Shown one piece after another: positions 32,379 to 40,860 of a stretch of 64,000 nt of DNA. The notes below the pieces were generated by a model. The model was not told the DNA's origin and did not search any database. It saw only the letters and a program-made list of their open reading frames with translations. Position numbers and translations under genes: made by a program. The stretch's first letter is position 1. Each line of letters starts with the position of its first letter. This DNA is from Actinomycetota bacterium. Lineage in GTDB: Bacteria > Actinomycetota > Actinomycetes > Streptosporangiales > Streptosporangiaceae. The DNA is taken from assembly GCA_003168255.1 (NCBI GenBank), contig PMSU01000022.1, positions 1 through 64,000 of the forward strand. The letters run 5' to 3'.

Positions 32379-33656
32379 GTGCGCAGGCGGCTGCTCATCT
32401 CCACGCTGCTCGTGGCGGTGACGGCAGTCCTGCTGCTCGGCGTGCCGCTGGCGGTCGTGATGAGCCGCCTGGTTACCGACGAGGCGGCACAGCAGCTACA
32501 GCGGGACGCCAACACCGCCGCCACGGTGCTGCAAGGGCGGGCGACAAACGGGGAGCGGGAGGACTACCAGGAGATCCAGGACTCCCTGGTCGGCGACTAC
32601 ATCATCATCAGCAGGAAGGGCCAGCGCGCGGTGGATTTGGGGATTCCTCCGCCTCCCCACCGGGTAAGCAAGGCGCGGGCCTCCATGCCGCCTTTCACCG
32701 TCACCGTGGAGAAGAACAGCTCGGAGGTGGCCGGGCAGGTAGCGGGCGCGCTGGCGCTGGTGGCCGCCCTGGCCCTGCTTGCCCTGGGGGTGGCTGTCGG
32801 GCTGGCGTTCCTTCAGGTGCGGCGGTTCACCCGCCCGCTCGAGGAGCTAGCCGGCGCGGCGGGTCGGCTCGGCTCGGGTGACGCGTGGCCGCTCGGCCAG
32901 CAGTACGGCCTGCCCGAGCTGGACCAGGTTGCCGAAGGGCTGGACGCTTCCGCGCGACGGGTTTCCGACCTGCTAGCGGCCGAGCGTGAATTCGCCTCCG
33001 ATGCCTCGCACCAGCTGCGGACGCCGCTGACGGCGCTGTCCATGCGGCTGGAGGAGATGGTCGCCGCCGCCGACGATCCCGCGGCGGTGCGGGCCGAGGG
33101 GGAGGCCGCGCTCAGCCAGACGGAGCGGCTCGCCGACGTCGTCAGCCAGCTGCTGGGCCGGACCCGGCGGGTCGGACCGACCATGCCCGAGTTCGTCGGA
33201 ATCGACGACATCCTGGCCCAGCAGGTAGCCGAATGGGATCCCGCGTTCCGCAGGGCGAACAGGAAGCTCGAGGTCGCTGGCGAGAAGGGGCTGCACGGTT
33301 ACGCCACGACCGGGACGCTGGCTCAGGTGATCGCCACGCTGCTGGACAACGCGCTGGCGCACGGTGCGGGTACGGTCACCATCCGGACGTCGCAGACGCC
33401 CAAGTCGGTCGTGATCGAGGTGCGGGACGAGGGCCGTGGGGTCCCCGCGGAGCTTGTTCCGCATATCTTCGAGCGGAATGTGAGCGGCCGTCCGCATGGA
33501 ACGGGGCTCGGCCTTTCGCTTGCCCGAACCATGTCGATCGCTGATGGCGGGCGGGTCGTGCTAGTACGACCGAAGCCGGCCGTCTTCGCGGTCTTCCTGC
33601 CGCTGGCGGCGCCCGGCACCGACGGCGATCAGCCTGTGGTCAGCGGTCCGGCTTGA
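32379..33656 (+). CDS. membrane sensor histidine kinase
   Basis: A 425-residue kinase. Two membrane helices (about 5-27 and 125-148) bracket a small extracytoplasmic sensor of about 95 residues. A HAMP domain (VRRFTRPLEELAGAAGRLGSG) leads to the H box SDASHQLRTPLTAL with His near 211. The ATP domain has N box TLLDNALAHG, G1 DEGRGVP and G2 HGTGLGLSLAR. It should phosphorylate the preceding regulator. The start is GTG 32379. Its last 17 bases overlap the convergent gtrA-type gene. Confidence 0.92.
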   Translation: MRRRLLISTLLVAVTAVLLLGVPLAVVMSRLVTDEAAQQLQRDANTAATVLQGRATNGEREDYQEIQDSLVGDYIIISRKGQRAVDLGIPPPPHRVSKARASMPPFTVTVEKNSSEVAGQVAGALALVAALALLALGVAVGLAFLQVRRFTRPLEELAGAAGRLGSGDAWPLGQQYGLPELDQVAEGLDASARRVSDLLAAEREFASDASHQLRTPLTALSMRLEEMVAAADDPAAVRAEGEAALSQTERLADVVSQLLGRTRRVGPTMPEFVGIDDILAQQVAEWDPAFRRANRKLEVAGEKGLHGYATTGTLAQVIATLLDNALAHGAGTVTIRTSQTPKSVVIEVRDEGRGVPAELVPHIFERNVSGRPHGTGLGLSLARTMSIADGGRVVLVRPKPAVFAVFLPLAAPGTDGDQPVVSGPA

Positions 33657-34149
33657 CGTTTCCGGCGCCGGCCAGTTCCCGTGACGCGAGCCCGGCGTCG
33701 TCCTGCGGGGCGGTCTGCGGCGCGACGAACACCCACTTCTTGTACGACCAGTACCTGAACACGGTGCCAAGCCCGGTCCCCGCCACCTGTGCCAGGTTGT
33801 AGGCAATCGTCCCGTGCAGGCCGAGCACGTAGTAAGTGAATCCGATCGCGGCCTCCGCGATCACCAAGCCGATCGCGTTCAGCGCGAAGAAGACGATCCA
33901 CTCGCGAAGCAGTGCATGGTTGGCCCGGTGCCGGAAGGTCCAGAACCTGTTGCCGACGTAGGAGACCACCGTGGCGGCGGCTATCGAGATCGCCTTGGCC
34001 GTCAGCGGGCCGAAGCCGTCGGCCCCGTGCAGATAGGCCGCGCCGCCGATATCGACTACCGCGGCGATCGCGCCGACCACGCCAAACTTGGCCATTTCGG
34101 CGATCAGGCCGGCAAAGCGGCGGTACATGCCAGTGATCAGGCTCCCCAT
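33640..34149 (-). CDS. GtrA family membrane protein
   Basis: A protein of about 169 residues with four membrane helices and the GtrA signature (MAKFGVVGAIAAVVDIGGAA, then SYVGNRFWTFRH and RYWSYKKWVF). GtrA proteins are implicated in moving or anchoring polyprenyl-linked sugars. From memory, a GtrA gene lies beside purK in mycobacteria (Rv3277), as in this window apart from the inserted permease. I chose ATG 34149 (agagggg upstream); 34185 is open. Confidence 0.85.
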   Translation of the reverse strand: MGSLITGMYRRFAGLIAEMAKFGVVGAIAAVVDIGGAAYLHGADGFGPLTAKAISIAAATVVSYVGNRFWTFRHRANHALLREWIVFFALNAIGLVIAEAAIGFTYYVLGLHGTIAYNLAQVAGTGLGTVFRYWSYKKWVFVAPQTAPQDDAGLASRELAGAGNVKPDR

Positions 34150-34306
34150 GTGGGCCGGTCCCCTCTCAGACACTGCCGGTGGCATCTCTTTGACGACAGA
34201 GCATGCCGGTAACCGCCGATGGCGACAGAAGCTGTCAGGCTACCCGGCGGGGTTGCCACGCTGCGCCAACTTTGCCGGGGCCATGCCGTGATTTGACCCG
34301 GCCCGG

Positions 34307-35749
34307 CTAGTGCGTGGCCCCGGCCTGGCCGCGGCGGCGCTCGACGGCGTGCCAGCCGAGGTAGATCACTGTGGTGAGGATGAAGCCGGCCTCGAAGGTC
34401 AGGTCTCCGGCGGAGGGGACGTGGCTGGGCACTATGCCCACGTATTCCGTCTGGTTGGAGAACAGCCAGATCGACACGACGATGCCGACCAGCATCGCCA
34501 CCGGACCTGCCCAGTTGCTATGCCTGGTGTCGTAGAGCAGGGCGTCGACCGGGCCGCGCCGCAGTATCTGGTCGCAGAAGAAAACCGCCAGCCAGGGCGC
34601 GATCCAGTACGCGATGACAAGCAGGAAGTTCTCGTACTTGGCGCCGGCGTCGTGCAGCCCGGTCAGGGCCACGACGAAGCCGATGACGCCGAACGTCAGC
34701 GCCACGATGGCGCGGCGCTGCCTGAGCGGCAGCTTGATGCCGAGCGCGGTGAACGACAGTGCCCCCGAGTAGATGTTGAGCACATTCGCGGCAATGGCAC
34801 CAAGGGCAATCGCGAGCAGGGTGGCATCTGCGAGCGCCGTCGGCAGGTGACCGGTGAAGGCGCCGGTGGGGTTGCTGCCGATCGAGCTGGCCCCGCTCAG
34901 CGTCACCGACGCGGCCCCGACGATCTCCAGCAGGGTGCACGACACGAACAGGCCGAGCCCGGACCAGAGGGCGACGGCGCGCTTGCTCGAATCGGGCGGC
35001 ATGTACCTGGTGTAGTCGGCCGCGTAGGGGTTCCAGCCGCAGGCGTAGCCGAACGCGGCGCCGGTGGTGAGCAGGAACCCGCCCGTCGTTCCCGCGAAGC
35101 CGGCCGGGACGTGCCCGCCCGGATGCGACTTGGCCAGCATCACGACGGTGGTGATCAGGAAGATGATGGCGAGAACGGGGAAGGCGTAGCGCTCGAAGGC
35201 ATGCACCAGGTTGTGGCCAAAGAACGCGATCACGATCTGCGCCACCACGATGATCACCAGGCACAATGGTTTCGGCATGTGAGTGAGCGTGTTCAGCGCG
35301 AACGTGCCGCTCACGCTGTTGACGGCGAACCAGCCGATGCCCGCGGTCAGCGCGTTGAGCCCGGCCGGCAGCACGTTGCCCCAGTAGCCGAAGCCGAGCC
35401 TGCTCAGAACCATCTGCGGCACGCCATGCGCGGGCCCGCGGGCCGACAGCAGGCCCTGAGTGATGGAGCCGACCGCGGTGCCCAGGACGATGGCCAGCAA
35501 CGCCTGCCAGAAGGTCAAGCCGAACAGGGCCACCCCGAGGACACCGACGAAGATCGTGGCGAACTCCAGGTTCGGCGAGGTCCAGGTCCAGAAGAGCTGA
35601 AGCGGCCGGCCGTGCCGCTCTTTCAGCGGGATGAATTCCGCGCCGCCCGGCTCGATCGCGACGACCTTCTCGCCGTAGCTGCCCTCGCGCACCAGCGTGG
35701 CGACTGGCGCGCCCGCCGGCGCTTGCGTTTGCCCGTCCGAAGTCGCCAT
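34307..35749 (-). CDS. NCS1 family purine/cytosine permease
   Basis: A 480-residue transporter with 12 predicted helices. Family features include the N-terminal FIPLKERHGRPLQLFWTWTSPN segment before helix 1 and YPYAADYTR-like YAADYTRYMP in the helix 6 region. It imports nucleobases or related compounds with protons or sodium. Its position next to purK/purE suggests purine salvage balanced against synthesis, but it is on the opposite strand. The protein ends with a short basic tail (ERRRGQAGATH). Confidence 0.9.
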   Translation of the reverse strand: MATSDGQTQAPAGAPVATLVREGSYGEKVVAIEPGGAEFIPLKERHGRPLQLFWTWTSPNLEFATIFVGVLGVALFGLTFWQALLAIVLGTAVGSITQGLLSARGPAHGVPQMVLSRLGFGYWGNVLPAGLNALTAGIGWFAVNSVSGTFALNTLTHMPKPLCLVIIVVAQIVIAFFGHNLVHAFERYAFPVLAIIFLITTVVMLAKSHPGGHVPAGFAGTTGGFLLTTGAAFGYACGWNPYAADYTRYMPPDSSKRAVALWSGLGLFVSCTLLEIVGAASVTLSGASSIGSNPTGAFTGHLPTALADATLLAIALGAIAANVLNIYSGALSFTALGIKLPLRQRRAIVALTFGVIGFVVALTGLHDAGAKYENFLLVIAYWIAPWLAVFFCDQILRRGPVDALLYDTRHSNWAGPVAMLVGIVVSIWLFSNQTEYVGIVPSHVPSAGDLTFEAGFILTTVIYLGWHAVERRRGQAGATH

Positions 35750-35941
35750 CGGCCTCTGCTCCTTACGCCGGTTTCCGCAGGTGCGGCCGACGCGATGATA
35801 GAGCGTGCCGGGGAGGGAGCGCTAGATCAACTGCCGTCTGCCAATGTAACCAGTATGTGAAGTTTGTGCCGAGAAGGGATAGCGGCGGCGAGGGGGTGTT
35901 GCCCAGGCGGCTCGGGCAGCAGGCCGCGTAGGCTACCGCCC

Positions 35942-37195
35942 GTGGCTGAGCACGGTGGTGGAGGCGGCCCGCTGGTGGGCATGGTCGGGGCCGGCCAGCT
36001 CGCCCGGATGACCTGTCAGGCGGCGATCGGCCTCGGCGTCAGGGTCCGCGTGCTGGCGTCCGCGGCCACCGATAGCGCCGCTCAGGTCTGCGTCGATACC
36101 CGGGTCGGAGATCATCGCTCGATCGAGGATCTGCTTGCCCTCGCCAGCGGCTGTGACGCCGTGACATTCGACCACGAGCACGTGCCGGGGCCGCAGCTGG
36201 ACGCGTTGGAGAAGGCAGCGGTGCCGATTCACCCGAGCGGGAGCGCGCTGCGCTACGCCCAGGACAAGCTAGCGATGCGGCGGCGACTCGGCGAGCTTGA
36301 CGTCCCGTGCCCCCGGTTCGCCCCGGTGACCAGGCTCGCCGACGTTACGAATTTTGCCGAACGGTGCGGATGGCCAGTAGTGCTCAAGGCAGCCCGCGGC
36401 GGCTATGACGGCAAGGGCGTCTGGGTGTGCGAGTCCGCCGAGCAGGCAGCCCGTGTGCTTGCGCATGGCGTCAGCTTGCTCGCCGAGGAGTATGTCGCTT
36501 TCGATGCCGAGCTTGCCGCGCTGGTCGCGCGCTCGCCGTTCGGCCAAGGGGCCGCCTACCCGGTGGTGCAGACGGTGCAGCGAGACGGGATCTGCCGGGA
36601 AGTACTCGCCCCGGCGCCCGGACTTCCGCTGCGGCTGGCCCGCGCGGCGCAGTCGCTGGCGCTGCGGATCGCGGCGGAACTCGACGTGACCGGCCTGCTC
36701 GCCGTGGAACTGTTCCAGATCGACGGCAGGCTGCTGGTCAACGAGCTGGCGATGCGCCCGCACAATTGCGGGCACTGGACCATCGAGGGGGCGCGAACGT
36801 CCCAGTTCGAGCAGCACCTGCGGGCCGTGCTCGACCTGCCGCTCGGCGCGCCGGAGCTGGTCGCGCCGCAGGTGGTGATGGCTAACGTGCTGGGCGGCGA
36901 TGACGGGGACATGCTGGCCAGGCTGCATCACGTGATGGCCGCCGACCCGGCGCTCAAGGTGCATCTCTACGGCAAGCGCGCCACGCCCGGGCGCAAGATC
37001 GGCCATGTCACCGCGCTCGGCAGCGACTTGGCGGAGCTGCGGGATCGCGCGGCCAGCGCGGCCGGCTACCTTCGCTGGGGCAACCCGAAAGAGGCAGCCA
37101 CGCCGTCACCAGCGGCCGCGGCGGCGCCCGATCCCGCAGCTGCGCGGTCCCTGCCTGACTCCGCGTCCGCGCCGTCCGCGAGGGATGCCACGTGA
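35942..37195 (+). CDS. purK: 5-(carboxyamino)imidazole ribonucleotide synthase
   Basis: A 417-residue ATP-grasp enzyme of purine synthesis, which makes N5-CAIR from AIR, bicarbonate and ATP. The N-terminal [28 protein letters not shown] and [13 protein letters not shown] motifs and the [16 protein letters not shown] catalytic stretch are typical. The C-terminal 35 residues are a low-complexity Ala/Pro tail not needed for function. GTG 35942 is the family-consistent start. Its stop overlaps purE as GTGA. Confidence 0.95.
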   Translation: MAEHGGGGGPLVGMVGAGQLARMTCQAAIGLGVRVRVLASAATDSAAQVCVDTRVGDHRSIEDLLALASGCDAVTFDHEHVPGPQLDALEKAAVPIHPSGSALRYAQDKLAMRRRLGELDVPCPRFAPVTRLADVTNFAERCGWPVVLKAARGGYDGKGVWVCESAEQAARVLAHGVSLLAEEYVAFDAELAALVARSPFGQGAAYPVVQTVQRDGICREVLAPAPGLPLRLARAAQSLALRIAAELDVTGLLAVELFQIDGRLLVNELAMRPHNCGHWTIEGARTSQFEQHLRAVLDLPLGAPELVAPQVVMANVLGGDDGDMLARLHHVMAADPALKVHLYGKRATPGRKIGHVTALGSDLAELRDRAASAAGYLRWGNPKEAATPSPAAAAAPDPAAARSLPDSASAPSARDAT

Positions 37196-37707
37196 CTGCC
37201 CAGCCGCTGGTCGGCGTCGTGATGGGCAGTGACTCGGACTGGCCGGTGATGCGGGCCGCCGCGGCTGCCCTAGACGAATTCGGGGTTGCGTACGAGGCTG
37301 ACGTGGTGTCGGCGCACCGGATGCCCCGCGACATGATCGACTACGGTTCCGCGGCCGCCGGGCGGGGCCTGCGGGTGATCATCGCCGGCGCCGGCGGCGC
37401 GGCGCACCTGCCCGGCATGCTCGCCGCGGTCACCCCGCTGCCGGTGATCGGCGTGCCGGTACCGCTCGCCCATCTGGACGGCCTGGACTCACTGCTGTCC
37501 ATCGTCCAGATGCCTGCCGGGATCCCGGTTGCCACGGTGGCGGTCGGCGGTGCCCGCAACGCCGGCCTACTCGCCGTTCGGATACTCGGTATTTCAGACG
37601 TCGACCTGCACAACCGGATGATCCTGTTCCAGGAGCAGCTCGGCCAGCAGGCAAAGGCGAAGGGCGCTGCGTTGCGCGCCAGTCTGGACGACGAGCCCAC
37701 GGGGTAA
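37192..37707 (+). CDS. purE: 5-(carboxyamino)imidazole ribonucleotide mutase
   Basis: A 171-residue class I PurE that rearranges N5-CAIR to CAIR. It has the conserved GSDSDWPVM phosphate loop, SAHRMPRDM with the catalytic His, and [14 protein letters not shown]. Translation begins at a GTG inside the purK stop. Together with purK it forms a two-gene operon, and the acyl-CoA dehydrogenase gene follows 42 bp later. Confidence 0.96.
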   Translation: MTAQPLVGVVMGSDSDWPVMRAAAAALDEFGVAYEADVVSAHRMPRDMIDYGSAAAGRGLRVIIAGAGGAAHLPGMLAAVTPLPVIGVPVPLAHLDGLDSLLSIVQMPAGIPVATVAVGGARNAGLLAVRILGISDVDLHNRMILFQEQLGQQAKAKGAALRASLDDEPTG

Positions 37708-37749
37708 GCCGTCCGCGCGCTCCCGGCTGCCACCTCCTACCATCGAGTC

Positions 37750-38922
37750 ATGAGCCTTGACTTCCCCGCCTTCGCGCTTTCCGAAGAACACCATGCCCTC
37801 CGCGAGTCGGTGCGGGCGCTCGCCGACAACAAGATCGCCCCTCGCGCGGCCGAGGTGGACCGGACCGCGGAGTTCCCCTGGGACGTGTATGACGCCTTGG
37901 TCAAGGCGGACCTCCAGGCGGTGCACATCCCCGAGGCATACGGCGGTGCGGGCGCCGACGCGATCGCCACGGCGATCGTCATCGAGGAGGTGGCGCGGGC
38001 ATGCGCGGCGTCCTCGCTGATTCCCGCGGTGAACAAGCTCGGCACGATGCCGTTGATGCTGGCGGCCTCGGAGGATCTCAAGCAGCGGTACCTGCCGCCG
38101 GTGGCGCGCGGCGAGGCGATGTTTTGCTACGCGTTGTCCGAGCCAGAGGCAGGCTCGGACGCCGCCGCGATGAAGACTCGCGCCGTGCGTGATGGCGACA
38201 GTTACGTGCTGAACGGCACCAAGCGCTGGATCACCAACGCCGGAGTGGCGAAGTTCTACACGGTGATGGCGGTGACCGATCCGTCGGGCGGGGCCGGCGG
38301 GATCTCGGCGTTCGTGCTGGAGAAAGACGATGCCGGCTTCACGTTCGGCGCGCCAGAGCACAAGCTCGGCATCAAGGGTTCACCCACCAGAGAGCTGTAC
38401 TTCGACAACTGCGTGATCCCGGCCGACCGGATCATCGGCGAGGAGGGCTCGGGTTTCCGTACCGCGCTGGCGACCCTGGACCACACCAGGATCACGATCG
38501 CCGCCCAGGCTCTCGGCATCGCCCAGGGGGCGCTGGATTACGCACTGTCCTACGTGAAGGAGCGGCAGCAGTTCGGCAAGGCGGTCGCCGAGTTCCAGGG
38601 CGTCCAGTTCATGCTCGCCGACATGGCGATGAAGCTGGAAGCCGCGCGGCAGCTCACCTACGCCGCCGCGGCCAAGTCGGAGCGCGCCATGGCCGGCCAA
38701 CCGGACAGCGACCTGACCTTCTTCTCCTCGGCCTGCAAGTGCCTGGCCTCAGACGCCGCGATGGAGATCACCACCGATGCGGTGCAGTTGCTCGGCGGGT
38801 ACGGCTATGTCAATGACTACCCGGTGGAGCGGATGATGCGCGACGCCAAGATCACCCAGATCTACGAGGGCACCAACCAGATCCAGCGCGTGGTGATGGC
38901 GCGGCAGCTTCTTAAGGGCTGA
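37750..38922 (+). CDS. acyl-CoA dehydrogenase (FadE25-like)
   Basis: A 390-residue FAD-dependent dehydrogenase. Signature 1 is YALSEPEAGSDAAAMKTRA (about residue 118-136), the flavin region has KRWITNAGVA, signature 2 is QLLGGYGYVNDYPVERMMRD, and the catalytic Glu is in IYEGTNQIQRVV (about 372). Gene order purK-purE-dehydrogenase matches the mycobacterial fadE25 neighbourhood from memory. Butyryl/isobutyryl- or isovaleryl-type substrates are plausible; exact specificity is not readable. Confidence 0.93.
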   Translation: MSLDFPAFALSEEHHALRESVRALADNKIAPRAAEVDRTAEFPWDVYDALVKADLQAVHIPEAYGGAGADAIATAIVIEEVARACAASSLIPAVNKLGTMPLMLAASEDLKQRYLPPVARGEAMFCYALSEPEAGSDAAAMKTRAVRDGDSYVLNGTKRWITNAGVAKFYTVMAVTDPSGGAGGISAFVLEKDDAGFTFGAPEHKLGIKGSPTRELYFDNCVIPADRIIGEEGSGFRTALATLDHTRITIAAQALGIAQGALDYALSYVKERQQFGKAVAEFQGVQFMLADMAMKLEAARQLTYAAAAKSERAMAGQPDSDLTFFSSACKCLASDAAMEITTDAVQLLGGYGYVNDYPVERMMRDAKITQIYEGTNQIQRVVMARQLLKG

Positions 38923-38966
38923 TGACGGGCCGCTGACCTGCGTTCTCTCGAACCTGCCCCACGCGA

Positions 38967-39002
38967 AACGGGCTGCTAGGCCGACGAGTCTGGCGGCCCG
39001 TT
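38967..39002. terminator. bidirectional-type terminator hairpin
   Basis: AACGGGCTGCTAG (38967-38979) pairs with CTGGCGGCCCGTT (38990-39002) over 13 positions, with two U-G pairs, around a 10-base loop. It lies between the convergent acyl-CoA dehydrogenase and XRE genes, where it can end both messages. Confidence 0.7.
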
Positions 39003-39014
39003 CCGGTGTCTGGA

Positions 39015-40094
39015 TTATCCGGTTAATGCCGGTTGTTGCCCGCCGTTTCCGAACCCGGTGCTGAATCCGTGCTGACCCTGAGTCCCATGACGTACGCGCG
39101 TCTTCGAGCTTCCGGAGTGGTGCTGGAGCTTGCCCCAGCTGCGCAGGTTTATGCAGCCAACTCCTCGCGGAGCCAGCCGTATCGCGGCATTGGCGCGGCC
39201 GGTGGCGATCAGGCCGCGTAGCTGGATTTCGTGCAGTGCGAACGGGTTGAACAGGCTAGTGTGCCCGGCCTGGTCAAGTAGCACGTTGCACTCGTGCATC
39301 ACCTGGTCGAAAAGCCTGGCGTCGCCGGTGGCGCCGGCTGCCCGGGCCAGAAGAGGCAGGGTGGCAGCGCGGGCGTCCCGGTCGGGGGCCAGGAATGCAG
39401 CCTGGCGCAGCCGGGTGACCGCGGCTCCGCGCAGGCCGGCTTTGCGTAGCTCGTTGCCGTGCATCCGCAGGGCATGGGTGTTGAGTTCGGGGTCGTCGAA
39501 GTGGCGGGTTATCTGTACGCTTTTCGCGGTCCAGCGGGCGGCGGTTGGCAGCCGCTCCTCAGGCAAGACGTTGCCTAGGGCAACACCGAGGCAGGTATGG
39601 GTCCGCGCGAGCAGGCGCAGCACGTCCCGCTCGCTGTGGCCGCCGGCGATGCGTGCTTCCAGCCGGGCGGCCAGCGGCCATAGTTCGGTGACTGCTTCGG
39701 CGGCGTGGCCGGACTGGCGGGCGATCTCGGCCAGCCGGACGGTGGATTCGCCGAACTGGAGCATGGCGCGGTGATCACTGTCGGCCGGGTCGGTGATGCC
39801 GAGAATATGCGGCGGGACATGCAGCAGGGCGCACACCCGGCGCAGTGAACCGATGTCATCAAGCGCCCGCTTGCCGGTCTCCAGAGCGGAGATATAGGTC
39901 TTGTCGTAATCGAGGATGGCGGCGAGTTGCGCCTGGCTCAAGCTGTGGATCGCCCGGTGGAACCGCAAAATGTCGCCGAGGCGACCGTCAGCGAGTATGC
40001 GCTGGGCCTGCGGCGTGGCCCAGTGCCAGTCCACCGGCCGCCGTGAGGGCTGGCAGGCGGTGCCCGCCTGATCGTCTGCGGCGGGTGGCGGCAC
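39015..40094 (-). CDS. XRE-type regulator with helical repeat C-terminus
   Basis: A 359-residue regulator. The helix-turn-helix (residues about 38-95) reads LGDILRFHRAIHSLSQAQLA, then YDKTYISALETGKR. A helical, TPR-like region follows to about residue 300 (RLEARIAGGHSERDVLRLLAR, GVALGNVLPEERLPTAARWT), as in actinomycete XRE proteins that partner with Nudix or kinase genes. The last 55 residues are polar, with no helical pattern, and may be frame-shifted: another frame reads a short GWLREELAA end. It lies four bases after the Nudix gene, so they form an operon. GTG 40094 is the first start; the true one may be internal. Confidence 0.75.
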   Translation of the reverse strand: MPPPAADDQAGTACQPSRRPVDWHWATPQAQRILADGRLGDILRFHRAIHSLSQAQLAAILDYDKTYISALETGKRALDDIGSLRRVCALLHVPPHILGITDPADSDHRAMLQFGESTVRLAEIARQSGHAAEAVTELWPLAARLEARIAGGHSERDVLRLLARTHTCLGVALGNVLPEERLPTAARWTAKSVQITRHFDDPELNTHALRMHGNELRKAGLRGAAVTRLRQAAFLAPDRDARAATLPLLARAAGATGDARLFDQVMHECNVLLDQAGHTSLFNPFALHEIQLRGLIATGRANAAIRLAPRGVGCINLRSWGKLQHHSGSSKTRVRHGTQGQHGFSTGFGNGGQQPALTG

Positions 40095-40098
40095 TGTG

Positions 40099-40536
40099 TC
40101 AGGTCCGTACGTACCAGGTGGCGATGGATTGCTTGTAGCCCTGGGGCATGTTCAGTTGAGCGGCCGCTTCGGCAGAGAACAGGCCGACTTGCTTGTGCTC
40201 ATGACTGAGAACCGGGGCGCGGTTGGGGGTCAGTACGGTGCAGCCGTAGGTGATGATCAGTACTCGCCGACCGGGGATGGGCTCGTAGATCCAGGTCCCG
40301 CCCGCGATGAGCGGGCCCGCCTTGACCTCCCACCCGGTCTCTTCGAGTATTTCCCTTTCGAGAGCCTGCTCTGGGCTGTCGTCTCCGCGCACTTCGGTTG
40401 CCGGGTCGCCGATCTCCAGCCGCCCGCCGGGCAGCTCCCACTCCTGACGCTCGTTCTTCAGCAACAGCACGCGGCCGTGGTCGTCGACGGCGATGCCTTT
40501 GATGGAGACGGGCCAGGTGGGCGGTCGATAGGTCAC
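40099..40536 (-). CDS. NUDIX hydrolase
   Basis: A 145-residue Nudix protein. The Nudix box is complete: GDDSPEQALEREILEETGWE, with the REXXEE catalytic acids near residues 63-67. The domain is preceded by ELPGGRLEIGDP, typical of MutT-like enzymes acting on nucleoside diphosphates linked to another group. The substrate is unknown. It starts at GTG 40536 and is followed by the XRE gene. Pairing with a regulator suggests a signalling or stress nucleotide, which is speculation. Confidence 0.85.
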   Translation of the reverse strand: MTYRPPTWPVSIKGIAVDDHGRVLLLKNERQEWELPGGRLEIGDPATEVRGDDSPEQALEREILEETGWEVKAGPLIAGGTWIYEPIPGRRVLIITYGCTVLTPNRAPVLSHEHKQVGLFSAEAAAQLNMPQGYKQSIATWYVRT

Positions 40537-40860
40537 GAGGGTCCCGATCCGTTAGCGGGCATCCTGGGATTTCTGAACGTAGCACGGGCCGCGTATCACC
40601 TTTCGTGGCTGAGTGAATCCGCAGGGTCGACAATCTGTCGCTTTACCTCAGGCGTGTGCCGCCTGACAGTGGATGCACTGCCTATCTGTGCGGCGTCGCG
40701 CGTGGATGATACTTTGGTGGAGGCCATGGGGTCCTATCCCTTGGTCCAGGCCCCCGGAGTGTTGACGCATTCGCGGGGGCACCTGTATTTAATTACAGGT
40801 TCAGTCTATCGGAAGGGTCTGACAGAATTCTGGGTCATAACGAACGCCGCCAGGTGACCA
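40537..40860. other. upstream region of Nudix operon with possible small ORF
   Basis: A 324-bp gap between the Nudix start and the 3' end of the nuclease partner gene. Composition drops toward the right. A minus-strand frame at 40727-40596 (43 residues, starting MASTKVSSTRD) is possible but has no supporting homology. A strong dyad at 40781-40800 and a TTGACG box (40762-40767) are the notable signals. No larger gene is evident. Confidence 0.45.
40781..40800. promoter_or_regulatory. 20-bp dyad, candidate operator
   Basis: ACCTGTATTTAATTACAGGT has perfect 7-bp arms (ACCTGTA/TACAGGT) and an AT-rich centre, 18 of 20 positions symmetric. On the plus strand TTGACG lies 18 bp upstream of TATTTA within it, so it may cover a promoter. 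It is in the gap between the Nudix-XRE operon and the nuclease cassette, so the XRE protein is a plausible binder. Confidence 0.6.

Noticed and set aside
34310..35860. 516-residue plus-strand frame opposite the NCS1 permease
   Set aside because: Arg/Gly/Glu-rich shadow with no domain; the minus-strand transporter is clear.
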